DNA of 8,359 nucleotides from an uncultured Saprospiraceae bacterium (GCA_938002705.1 CALLAG010000360.1:1-8359), one strand, 5' to 3'. Positions 1 through 6,695 are shown, counted from the stretch's first letter. Notes: generated from the sequence alone by a model not told the origin. A program made the numbers and translations.

Positions 1-1
1 A

Positions 2-109
2 AAACTTGTCAGTAGATCTTATGAGGATAAGAGCGGTAATAAAAGGTATATCACTGAAGTATTGGCTAATGAGTTTGTAGGCTTAGATGCCAAGACACAG
101 CCGTTCTAA
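2..109 (+). CDS. ssb: Single-stranded DNA-binding protein, C-terminal end (5' truncated)
   Basis: This is the last 35 codons of a gene that begins before the window, ending in TAA at 107-109. The motif RSYEDKSGNKRYITEV is the closing strand of the SSB OB fold, where family members read RSYEDK.GNKRY.TE; it binds single-stranded DNA at replication forks and repair sites. After the OB fold only about 15 residues remain, ending in TQPF. The usual flexible linker and acidic DDDIPF-like tip, which recruits partner proteins, are missing; only the final Pro-Phe is shared. It may therefore be a short-form SSB or a paralogue. An intrinsic terminator follows 37 bases downstream, so this gene ends its transcription unit. 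The identification is strong; whether it is the main cellular SSB cannot be told from the fragment. Confidence 0.85.
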   Translation, partial: KLVSRSYEDKSGNKRYITEVLANEFVGLDAKTQPF

Positions 110-146
110 GAATTATAACTTCAATTACATAATAGAGAATATTAGT

Positions 147-179
147 CTGGCTTCACATATAGTGGAGCCAGCTTTTTTA
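147..179 (+). terminator. Intrinsic terminator after ssb
   Basis: A 10-bp stem (CTGGCTTCAC at 147-156 with GTGGAGCCAG at 162-171) contains one G-U pair, has a 5-base loop, and is followed by a run of six T at 173-178. Its placement just after the ssb stop makes it the terminator of that unit. Confidence 0.9.
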
Positions 180-399
180 TGTACACCTACATGACTTGCA
201 AAGCATTTACTTTATCCCGACTTATAATGATAAATAGGGGTAATGAATAATCAATAACACACTGGTGGTACATTTCTTTTTCACACATAAGCTGATTGAT
301 CTTATCATGAACTTTGTCAGTTAATAGGAAGTGAACTTAATACGAATATGATAAACTAAGTGAAATGATTGATTATCAGGCACCTATAATTAGGGGTAT
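180..399. other. Intergenic stretch with no gene seen
   Basis: Together with its flanking terminators, the gap between ssb and tRNA-Lys is about 330 bases. Reading both strands, I see only very short open frames (for example 19 codons from an ATG near 191) with no recognisable product. The hexamer TGATAA or its complement TTATCA occurs four times, at 228-233, 302-307, 349-354 and 373-378, the last two facing each other. The octamer TAGGGGTA occurs twice (235-242 and 391-398). No riboswitch or known small RNA could be recognised. Confidence 0.6.
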
Positions 400-436
400 A
401 AAAAAAGAGGAATTCAAAAAATGAACTCCTCTTTTT
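400..436 (-). terminator. Intrinsic terminator of tRNA-Lys
   Basis: The arms at 402-416 and 422-436 form a 15-bp stem when read on the minus strand, with one G-U pair and a 5-base loop. The T tract corresponds to the A run at 400-406. The hairpin begins 2 bases after the tRNA discriminator base. Read on the plus strand the stem has one A-C mismatch and ends in five T, so weak bidirectional use is possible, but ssb already has its own terminator. Confidence 0.88.
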
Positions 437-438
437 AG

Positions 439-511
439 TGATCGGTCTGGGGCTCGAACCCAGGACCCACGCCTTAAAAGGGCGTTGCTCTACCAACTGA
501 GCTAACCGATC
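439..511 (-). tRNA. tRNA-Lys (anticodon UUU)
   Basis: A 73-base cloverleaf read on the minus strand from 511 to 439. The acceptor arm GATCGGT pairs perfectly with ACCGATC. The D arm is GCTC/GAGC with loop AGTTGGTA. The anticodon stem is ACGCC/GGCGT with loop CTTTTAA, placing anticodon TTT at 476-478. The variable loop is GGGTC, and the T arm is CTGGG/CCCAG with loop TTCGAGC. The discriminator is A. CCA is not encoded, since the next bases are CTA, so the tail must be added by the nucleotidyltransferase. It decodes AAA and AAG lysine codons. It is the only minus-strand gene in the window and is divergent from the exporter gene at 582. Confidence 0.98.
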
Positions 512-529
512 TCATCCTGTAAAGGACTG

Positions 530-537
530 CAAATATA
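530..537 (-). promoter_or_regulatory. Probable -7 promoter element for tRNA-Lys
   Basis: On the minus strand these bases read TATATTTG, an exact match to the Bacteroidota -7 consensus TAnnTTTG. The element ends 18 bases before the mature tRNA 5' end, which would leave a 5' leader of roughly 10-13 bases. No clear -33 TTG is seen at the usual spacing, so the call rests on the -7 match and its position. Confidence 0.55.
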
Positions 538-581
538 TATGGTATTTTTAAAGTCTCTAAGATTATTCAAAAAAAATATCA

Positions 582-1313
582 GTGGAATTTATAGATGTAA
601 TATTCATAGGGCTTTCAGCCTTTTTATTAGGGCTTTCTAAGTCTGGATTTAAGGGCTTAGGAGTTCTTATTGTCACTTTATTAGCCATAGTCATCCCTGC
701 TAAGGAATCTACAGGCGTATTATTGCCATTACTGCTTGCTGCAGATGTACTTGCAGTGTACTCATATCGTAGAGATGTGCAGTGGAGAATTGTCCGGTCT
801 ATAATACCATATATGATTATCGGTGTATTGTGTGGCGTCTATATCGGTGATAATATATCTGCAGGTATTTTTAAGAGGATGATGGCCTTCATTATTCTGA
901 TTAGTGCAATCTTGATGCTGTTCTCCGGTAAGTATCCAGTAGATAGTACAAAATCGCAGACCAAGCTGGCAGTGCTGCTCGGCGCTATGGCAGGATTTAC
1001 TACGATGATAGGCAATCTTGCTGGGCCATTTATCAATATATACTTCCTTGCCATTAATGCGACTAAGAATCAATTTATTGCCACTGCAGCATGGTTGTTT
1101 TTTATTGTGAATCTGTTCAAATTACCCTTTCATATATTCGTATGGGAGACGATTAATGTGGAATCTTTTGTACTGGACTTGAAATTACTTCCTATGGTCA
1201 TTTTAGGATTCATAGTAGGATATAGGTTGATATCATATGTGTCCAATGAGATGTTCAGGAAGTATATTATAGCTATGACTATATTAGGGGCTATACTTAT
1301 TTTTATCAAATAA
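582..1313 (+). CDS. TauE/SafE-family (DUF81) membrane exporter
   Basis: A 243-residue, very hydrophobic inner-membrane protein with about eight membrane segments (roughly residues 3-18, 24-40, 46-62, 72-88, 97-115, 128-157, 167-187 and 200-242 in two passes). The family's internal duplication is visible: LSKSGFKGLGVL at 18-29 in the first half and GAMAGFTTMIGNLAGP at 134-149 in the second. Family members export sulfite, sulfoacetate or related organosulfonates; the substrate here cannot be read from the sequence. The start is GTG. An in-frame stop lies at 558-560 and there is no ATG between it and the GTG; the first internal Met would remove several membrane segments. The gene ends 7 bases before the aminotransferase gene, so the two are probably co-transcribed. 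Its upstream region is shared with the divergent tRNA-Lys gene. The family call is firm; the transported compound is unknown. Confidence 0.85.
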   Translation: MEFIDVIFIGLSAFLLGLSKSGFKGLGVLIVTLLAIVIPAKESTGVLLPLLLAADVLAVYSYRRDVQWRIVRSIIPYMIIGVLCGVYIGDNISAGIFKRMMAFIILISAILMLFSGKYPVDSTKSQTKLAVLLGAMAGFTTMIGNLAGPFINIYFLAINATKNQFIATAAWLFFIVNLFKLPFHIFVWETINVESFVLDLKLLPMVILGFIVGYRLISYVSNEMFRKYIIAMTILGAILIFIK

Positions 1314-1320
1314 TATTATC

Positions 1321-2463
1321 ATGATACAGTATTCTTCTAAGATAGCTGATACGACATCTATATTTTCTGTTATGTCAAATTTATCAGTTGAGCACAATGC
1401 AATTAATCTGGGGCAAGGTTTTCCAAATTTTGATTGCGATGATAAGCTTAAGCAGCTGGTAACTAAATATCTCAATGATAATAAGAACCAATATGCGGCT
1501 TCAGCTGGTGCTATAGAGTTGAGAAAAGCCATCGCAGATAAGATTAATCTCTGCTATAATGTAGAAGTCGATCCTATATCAGAAATTACCATAACTGCAG
1601 GCGCCACTCAGGCATTATTTTCTATCATAAATGCATTTGTACATTCTGGTGATGAAGTCATCATTATAGAGCCAGCATATGATAGTTATAGGCCAGCTAT
1701 AGAGTTGTCAGGAGGTGTCGTGGTCCCTTATGCTCTGGATGGTCCAGAATTCAGAATAGATTGGGATGCTATCAAGAACCTATGCTCCCACAAAACCAAG
1801 ATGATTATTATCAACACTCCTCATAATCCTACAGGTAAGATTTTTAGTCATGAAGACATGCAGTCTCTGCAAGGTATAGTCTCTGATACTAATATTATCG
1901 TTCTCAGTGATGAGGTATATGAGCATCTGATATATGATGGTCGGCATCATCAGAGTGTATTGCGGTATCCTCGTCTATATGAGCAATCTATTTGTGTTTA
2001 TTCTTTTGGTAAGACATTCCATGCTACTGGATGGAAGATGGGGTACTGTGTAGGTCCTGAGTACCTAATGCATGAAGTAAGAAAACATCATCAATGGAAT
2101 GTGTTCAGTGCCAATTCATTTATACAACACGCATTAGCTGAATATCTATTAGACCCAGAGTCGTATATGAATCTTTCAAGGTTCTATGAGAAGAAGAGAG
2201 ATTACTTGGTAGATGTTATGGGTGGAAGTAGATTACAGCCGATTGCATGCGAGGGCACTTATTTCCAATTATTTGATTATTCTCAGGTAAGTGATCTGAC
2301 GGATATAGAATTCGCTAAGAAGATGGTTATGGATCATGGTGTTGCAAGTATTCCTCTATCTCCATTCTACTCTGAGGCTAAGAATTACAAGTATATAAGG
2401 CTATGCTTTGCCAAAAATGAAGAATTACTAGATAAGGCTGGAGTACTCCTAAGAAATCTGTAA
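1321..2463 (+). CDS. Methionine-type aminotransferase (PLP fold type I, class I/II)
   Basis: A 380-residue cytosolic PLP-dependent aminotransferase. Landmarks in order: the substrate-pocket segment INLGQGFPNF (29-38); QYAASAGAIELRKAIA (57-72); the PLP-phosphate region TAGATQAL (92-99); HNPTG (168-172) with the PLP-contacting Asn169; SDEVYEHL (196-203) with Asp197 and Tyr200; the Schiff-base lysine Lys231 in SFGKTFHATGWKMGY; and the carboxylate-binding Arg360 in YIRLCFAK. The N-terminus (SIFSVMSNLSVEHNAINLGQGFP) and the length match the methionine aminotransferase group that includes Escherichia coli YbdL, which prefers methionine and also accepts aromatic amino acids and histidine. A kynurenine/glutamine transaminase activity is a close alternative. 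It starts with ATG 7 bases after the exporter gene. A hairpin overlaps its stop codon (2446-2472). The fold and catalytic residues are certain; substrate preference is inferred from the subfamily. Confidence 0.9.
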   Translation: MIQYSSKIADTTSIFSVMSNLSVEHNAINLGQGFPNFDCDDKLKQLVTKYLNDNKNQYAASAGAIELRKAIADKINLCYNVEVDPISEITITAGATQALFSIINAFVHSGDEVIIIEPAYDSYRPAIELSGGVVVPYALDGPEFRIDWDAIKNLCSHKTKMIIINTPHNPTGKIFSHEDMQSLQGIVSDTNIIVLSDEVYEHLIYDGRHHQSVLRYPRLYEQSICVYSFGKTFHATGWKMGYCVGPEYLMHEVRKHHQWNVFSANSFIQHALAEYLLDPESYMNLSRFYEKKRDYLVDVMGGSRLQPIACEGTYFQLFDYSQVSDLTDIEFAKKMVMDHGVASIPLSPFYSEAKNYKYIRLCFAKNEELLDKAGVLLRNL

Positions 2464-2472
2464 TTTTAGGAG
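2446..2472 (+). other. RNA hairpin spanning the aminotransferase stop codon
   Basis: CTCCTAAGA (2446-2454) pairs with TTTTAGGAG (2464-2472) in a 9-bp stem with one G-U pair. The 9-base loop carries the TAA stop at its end. No T run follows, so it is not a standard terminator. It could pause transcription or shape the mRNA 3' end between the aminotransferase and protease genes. A role is unproven. Confidence 0.4.
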
Positions 2473-2504
2473 CTAATAAATTGGATACTAACTAATAACA
2501 AATA

Positions 2505-3737
2505 TTGAAAAAACTACTATATACATTTCTCTTATCTCTGATGATAATAGTTTTATTCTCTAACTGTAAGAGTAAAAGCGAGATCATCCGTCTTTCGTCT
2601 ATCGATCAGTTAGATATCTATAGACAAAATGTTGTTTTTGATCAAGAGCTTTCTTGTTCGGATGTGTTGTCATACATTCCTGATGATAACCTATTCCAGA
2701 AGCAAGTAAGAATCAATGTACAGTTCATGAATTCTGAAGATAGTCTACATGGGTTCAATGAAGAAAAAGGAAGATGGTATATGAAGTTCCTAATACACAA
2801 TGCCAATAAAAGACTGAGAGGAAATCAAAAAATGAATCTCCCTGAAGGAAACGATACGCCTGTACTTGCACCTAAGTACCAATATGTTATTACAAGTATA
2901 GATGACGATGATGGATACTTTTGGAATTATGATGACGAGCTATGTTATTTTGTCAATAAGGGCCGTCATAGAAATAACTATGATAAGGAGGTCATAGAAA
3001 AATATGAAATTGGTGGAGATTCCATCATCAATATATTCGTGATGCCACACCATAAGGATAGTCTTAATAGCAAGTCTTATAAGACGCATGGGACAGGTAT
3101 TGCATTAGGCAATAGTCTTAAGATCGCCGGCTTAGTAGAGGATAAAGAGAAGCCATGGGCTTATGCAACCTTACTCAATCATGAGATAGGACATATATTC
3201 GGATTGCGTCACACATGGGCTTATAATGATGGATGTGATGATACCCCCAAGAATCCTAACTGCTGGCAAGAGACCAAAAATCGTAAAGGGTGTGAAGGTC
3301 CGATATCTAATAATCTCATGGATTATAATAATAGTCAGATGGCCATATCCCCATGTCAGTTAGGGACCGTACATAAGAGACTGACAATGAAAAATTCTAA
3401 GTATAGAAAGTTCGTCAAAGAAGACTGGTGTCACCTGGATACATCACGTCAAATAAACATTATAGAAAGTGTCAACTGGTTCGGGGAAAGAGATGCGACA
3501 TCGGACATACATATTATGGATGGAGCTACACTGACAGTACACTGCAGACTTTCTATACCACCTAACGGGGAGATAGTCATCCACCCAGGAGGGAAGCTAC
3601 AGATCAATGAAGCCGCTACTATCCATAACGATTGTGATCTTACATGGAAGGGTATAAGACTATTAAAAAAAGGAGGACAACAAGGAGAATTAATCATATC
3701 ACAATCAGCAGTCATTGAAGACATCTCTCAGATCTAA
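2505..3737 (+). CDS. Lipoprotein zinc metalloprotease, M43 (cytophagalysin/pappalysin-like)
   Basis: A 410-residue secreted lipoprotein. Residues 1-20 are a type II signal peptide (MKKLLYTF..., hydrophobic core 4-17) with lipobox LFSNC and lipidated Cys21. The catalytic motif HEIGHIFGLRH at 226-236 has the metzincin pattern HExxHxxGxxH: zinc ligands His226, His230 and His236, base Glu227. The Met-turn is NNLMDYN at 269-275 (Met272). DGCDDTP (242-248) and Cys244, 253, 263 and 284 match the disulfide-linked M43 region between the two motifs. The segment from about 330 to 410 has hydrophobic repeats (IVIHPGGKLQI, ATIHNDCDLTWKGI) resembling a beta-helix-type domain that looks short. The start is TTG: an in-frame stop sits at 2496-2498, no ATG is available, and the next Met (13) would destroy the signal peptide. 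A clear lipoprotein export signal after Cys21 (KSKSE) is not obvious, so surface display is uncertain. It overlaps the next gene by 23 bases. Protein substrates are unknown. Confidence 0.88.
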   Translation: MKKLLYTFLLSLMIIVLFSNCKSKSEIIRLSSIDQLDIYRQNVVFDQELSCSDVLSYIPDDNLFQKQVRINVQFMNSEDSLHGFNEEKGRWYMKFLIHNANKRLRGNQKMNLPEGNDTPVLAPKYQYVITSIDDDDGYFWNYDDELCYFVNKGRHRNNYDKEVIEKYEIGGDSIINIFVMPHHKDSLNSKSYKTHGTGIALGNSLKIAGLVEDKEKPWAYATLLNHEIGHIFGLRHTWAYNDGCDDTPKNPNCWQETKNRKGCEGPISNNLMDYNNSQMAISPCQLGTVHKRLTMKNSKYRKFVKEDWCHLDTSRQINIIESVNWFGERDATSDIHIMDGATLTVHCRLSIPPNGEIVIHPGGKLQINEAATIHNDCDLTWKGIRLLKKGGQQGELIISQSAVIEDISQI

Positions 3738-5340
3738 TACTTTTTCTCTTATAGCTTTTGTTACGGCAAGTGTGCTTGTGTTCTGGAGAACACAGAGATA
3801 TGGTATGGTCCATGACTTCTTAGGATGGCTCATGAAATACTCCGAGGGGAGCTGGGCTAATGTATGGGATGGTTTTGGATATTTTGGACTCCATCCGGTA
3901 TTCCATATTATCAATTACGGAACATTCAGACTATTCGGTTATAATCAATTAGCATGGTGTATTGTATTTGCAGTTTTACATGGAGTTTCGGCATATTTAC
4001 TGTTTGCATTTCTAAGAAGAATCTTTGGTAAGTTTGATATAGAGAGTGGATATTGGATCGCATTACTGGCTTCAGTAGGATTTCTCTTAGGTCCTTTTCA
4101 GACAGAGGTTGTGACCTGGAAAGCTTGTATGCATTACCTGCTGACTACCATTTTCTTTTTGTCAGGAGCCCTGTTGTTTATTAAGGCAATGTTAGAAGAT
4201 TATAAGATATACTATGTGATTATTCATCACCTATTGCTTGTATCCGCTTTGTTGACATTAGAGATTAATCTTGCTACGCCATTTATATTATTAGTATTAG
4301 CGGGAGCTTGTAGTAAGTTGCATAACTGGAGTTGGAAGAAGTATATGACAAGATTTTTTGTTATTCATATTATCATAATCATATTATACTTCCTTGCTAA
4401 TAAGCTAATCCTGGGAGAGTGGGTAGGGCACTATGGAGCTGAGAAGCATCTTAATTTTGATCCTCGACTGCTCATCGCAAATGGATTCAGATATTTCGCT
4501 AAGTATTTTTTATTAGGTCACTTTTGGAGTTTTAATCTTAGAGTGTCTTTGTATGAAGGTATAAGCTCATGGTATGTTATAGGAGGGATATTAGGTTCAT
4601 TAGGACTCGTTTTATCATTTACATATAAGAAGATTATTGCTCGTAATAAGCTCTTGTTATCAGCGAGTTTTCTGGTGATGTTCTTTATGGCATTGTTTCC
4701 TATAGCTAATCTTTACTTCATGTACATTATGCCTTTTCAGAATGATAGGTATGGATTTTTAGCGAGTATATTTTTCTATCCATTTGTTTTTCTATTGATA
4801 TTCTCATTACCGAGATACCTACGTTATATACTTGGGATAGGTGTATTGATAGCTCATATCTACTTTGGTATGTTGAATATCAATAAGTGTAACGAGGCAG
4901 GACAACTCATAGATGGATTGATTAGTAGTTATAAATGGTACGATGAGCCAGAAGTAAGATTACTATCCTTGCCAGATAATTATCAGGGGCTTTTTCTTTA
5001 TGCTGATTATCATGCAGGCTCTGCAGAGACCTTTGTAGAAGCATTAGATCTATTTGGAGATCAAGAAGTCGAAGGCCACATAGATGAGTACAGTCATTTT
5101 AATCAGGTAAGCTTACAGGATTCATTTAAGTATAATGTGGTTCAGGATACTTTCACTGTAGAGTTTAAGCAATATGGCAACTGGTTCTGGCGTAACAATA
5201 TAGGATTCATCGATTATGAGACAGATGAAGTCAATGCGTCGAGAGCCAAGAATATATTAAGAGTCGAGCTCAAAGATACAACTGAGAGAGTCTATCTCAT
5301 ACCTCAAGCGGGAGAATGGAAGCGAGTCTACCTGAGATAA
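3715..5340 (+). CDS. Polytopic membrane protein, probable GT-C-fold glycosyltransferase-like
   Basis: A 541-residue inner-membrane protein with about ten hydrophobic segments between residues 10 and 385 and a soluble tail of about 155 residues. Several features follow the pattern of TMTC/PMT-like GT-C transferases. Asp34 lies in the first extracytoplasmic loop (VHDFLGWL). LHPVFHIINYGTFRLFGYNQ (59-78) resembles the 'RPl..l.y.lFG.n' segment of that group. GPFQTEVVTWKACMHYL (126-142) matches 'hP...E.V.W....yLL'. NDRYGFLASIFF (343-354) matches the 'ERYlYLps' loop. Such enzymes transfer sugars from polyprenyl-phosphate donors to acceptors outside the cytoplasmic membrane; the donor, the acceptor and whether it is active are unknown. 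The TTG start is the first plausible start after the in-frame stop at 3691-3693; the first internal ATG (residue 31) would cut off the first membrane segment. It overlaps the protease gene by 23 bases, suggesting translational coupling, and ends 33 bases before the permease gene. Confidence 0.6.
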   Translation: MKTSLRSNTFSLIAFVTASVLVFWRTQRYGMVHDFLGWLMKYSEGSWANVWDGFGYFGLHPVFHIINYGTFRLFGYNQLAWCIVFAVLHGVSAYLLFAFLRRIFGKFDIESGYWIALLASVGFLLGPFQTEVVTWKACMHYLLTTIFFLSGALLFIKAMLEDYKIYYVIIHHLLLVSALLTLEINLATPFILLVLAGACSKLHNWSWKKYMTRFFVIHIIIIILYFLANKLILGEWVGHYGAEKHLNFDPRLLIANGFRYFAKYFLLGHFWSFNLRVSLYEGISSWYVIGGILGSLGLVLSFTYKKIIARNKLLLSASFLVMFFMALFPIANLYFMYIMPFQNDRYGFLASIFFYPFVFLLIFSLPRYLRYILGIGVLIAHIYFGMLNINKCNEAGQLIDGLISSYKWYDEPEVRLLSLPDNYQGLFLYADYHAGSAETFVEALDLFGDQEVEGHIDEYSHFNQVSLQDSFKYNVVQDTFTVEFKQYGNWFWRNNIGFIDYETDEVNASRAKNILRVELKDTTERVYLIPQAGEWKRVYLR

Positions 5341-5373
5341 ATCCTATATTTACAAAATAGATACTTTATATAG

Positions 5374-6663
5374 GTGAACCTACCATACTACATAGCTAAG
5401 CGTATATCGCAATCTTCTACTACCGGTATCTCTGGTAAGATTATCAAGATTGCTATAGCATCTATATCATTGAGTATGGCTATTATGATACTCAGTACTG
5501 CTGTACTATTAGGCTTTAAGGAAGGGGTCTCTGAGAAAGTTTTCGGGTTCTGGGGGCATATACACATTACTGACACACGTATGTCGAGAACATTTGAGCT
5601 ATCGCCCATCAAGGATGATCAGGCTCTCAAGGACTCTATCACCTCCATAGCTCAGCTTAACTATTCTATCATAGATAATAACAGTGGTAATATCAAAAAT
5701 AGGGAGACTAAAGGGGGCGTGAGAGAGATTATACCTTACATCGTTATGCCTGGTATCATTAACAGTAAGGCAGAGGCTATGGAAGCAGTCTTACTCAAGG
5801 GACTAAATGAAGAATATAACTGGACTAATTTTGAGTCTTATCTTCAAGAAGGAGCCTTTCCTGTGCTTGATGGCGAGAAGAACTCTCGTGAGATACTTAT
5901 ATCAGAACAGACGAGTAAGCGTATACAGGTCAAGGTAGGAGAGAAGGTCATTATATACTTCATGAAAGACCAGGAACCGATTAAGAGAGCATTTAAAGTA
6001 TGTGGAATATATAAGACAGGCTTAGAGGAGTACGATAAGAAAGTAGGATTCGTAGATATAAGAGTGCTCCAAGGTGTTCTGGACTGGAACTCTGATGAGG
6101 TTGCAGGGTTTGAGGTATTTATAGATGATATTGATGACTTAGATCCCATTGCAGATTATATATACAGTGAACTCTTGCCACCACAATTGTACGATGAGAC
6201 TATCAAAGAAAAATTTGCTTCGATGTTCGATTGGATTAAGATGCAAGATATCAATGGAATTCTTCTTTTGGTGCTGATGACCATCGTAGCATTGGTCAAT
6301 ATGTGTACTGCATTGCTCATCCTCATACTCGAACGATCTAGAATGATAGGTATACTTAAAGCCTTGGGTCTGAGTAACTGGAATCTTAGGAAGATCTTTA
6401 TCTATATATCCCTCTGGATATTGGGTCTATCATTACTGATAGGTAACATCCTTGGATTGGGAATTGGCTATTTGCAAAAGTCAACTGGTATTATAAAGCT
6501 GGATGAGGCTAATTATTATCTGTCAGAAGTCCCTGTGAGGTTTGATATTGTCTCTATGTTAGGTATCAATATTGCTACTATAGTTATGACAACGATAGTT
6601 ATGATTGTACCTACATATCTGGTTACTAAAATTAAGCCCGTAGAGATTCTTAGATTTCAATAA
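5374..6663 (+). CDS. LolC/LolE-family ABC transporter permease (FtsX fold)
   Basis: A 429-residue inner-membrane permease with the classic four-helix FtsX/LolC/E layout: a cytoplasmic N-terminus YYIAKRIS; TM1 about 24-47; a large periplasmic domain of about 245 residues (50-295, MacB-PCD-like); then TM2 about 296-319, TM3 about 341-367 and TM4 about 392-418. A cytoplasmic coupling segment, ERSRMIGILKALGLS (320-334), sits between TM2 and TM3. The C-terminus IKPVEILRFQ is the family's typical ending. Relatives work with a LolD-type ATPase to extract lipoproteins from the inner membrane or to drive periplasmic processes mechanically; Bacteroidota genomes often encode such a permease away from its ATPase. 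No ATPase gene is present in this window. The GTG start is forced, because the codon immediately before it (5371-5373) is an in-frame TAG and the next Met lies inside TM1. It lies 33 bases after the GT-C-like gene, which suggests one unit. A role in lipoprotein export is the default inference. Confidence 0.88.
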   Translation: MNLPYYIAKRISQSSTTGISGKIIKIAIASISLSMAIMILSTAVLLGFKEGVSEKVFGFWGHIHITDTRMSRTFELSPIKDDQALKDSITSIAQLNYSIIDNNSGNIKNRETKGGVREIIPYIVMPGIINSKAEAMEAVLLKGLNEEYNWTNFESYLQEGAFPVLDGEKNSREILISEQTSKRIQVKVGEKVIIYFMKDQEPIKRAFKVCGIYKTGLEEYDKKVGFVDIRVLQGVLDWNSDEVAGFEVFIDDIDDLDPIADYIYSELLPPQLYDETIKEKFASMFDWIKMQDINGILLLVLMTIVALVNMCTALLILILERSRMIGILKALGLSNWNLRKIFIYISLWILGLSLLIGNILGLGIGYLQKSTGIIKLDEANYYLSEVPVRFDIVSMLGINIATIVMTTIVMIVPTYLVTKIKPVEILRFQ

Positions 6664-6695
6664 TCTTAGATTATTCTATGCCTTGTCTTTTTTTT
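6659..6695 (+). terminator. Possible weak terminator after the permease gene
   Basis: A perfect 7-bp dyad, AATAATC (6659-6665) and GATTATT (6669-6675), with a 3-base loop overlaps the permease stop codon. A run of eight T (6688-6695) follows after a 12-base gap. The stem is AT-rich and too far from the T run for a textbook terminator, so confidence is low, but it is the only candidate before corA. Confidence 0.3.

Noticed and set aside
274..282. TTTTTCACA as a DnaA box
   Set aside because: A single degenerate 9-mer match is expected by chance at this window length, and there is no cluster indicating an origin.
762..1073. Open antisense frame of 103 codons inside the exporter gene
   Set aside because: It mirrors the exporter coding frame, has no recognisable domain, and the plus-strand product is clearly a real TauE/SafE protein.
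3670..3687. AAGGAGG and AAGGAG sequences that look like Shine-Dalgarno sites before the GT-C-like gene
   Set aside because: They are about 28-40 bases from the TTG start, too far to act, and simply encode Lys-Gly-Gly-Gln-Gln-Gly in the protease.
3449..3724. Open antisense frame of 91 codons inside the protease gene
   Set aside because: It lies fully opposite the protease C-terminus and shows no protein family features.
5844..6149. Open antisense frame of 101 codons inside the permease gene
   Set aside because: A Ser/Thr/Pro-rich translation with no domain, typical of the antisense of a real gene.
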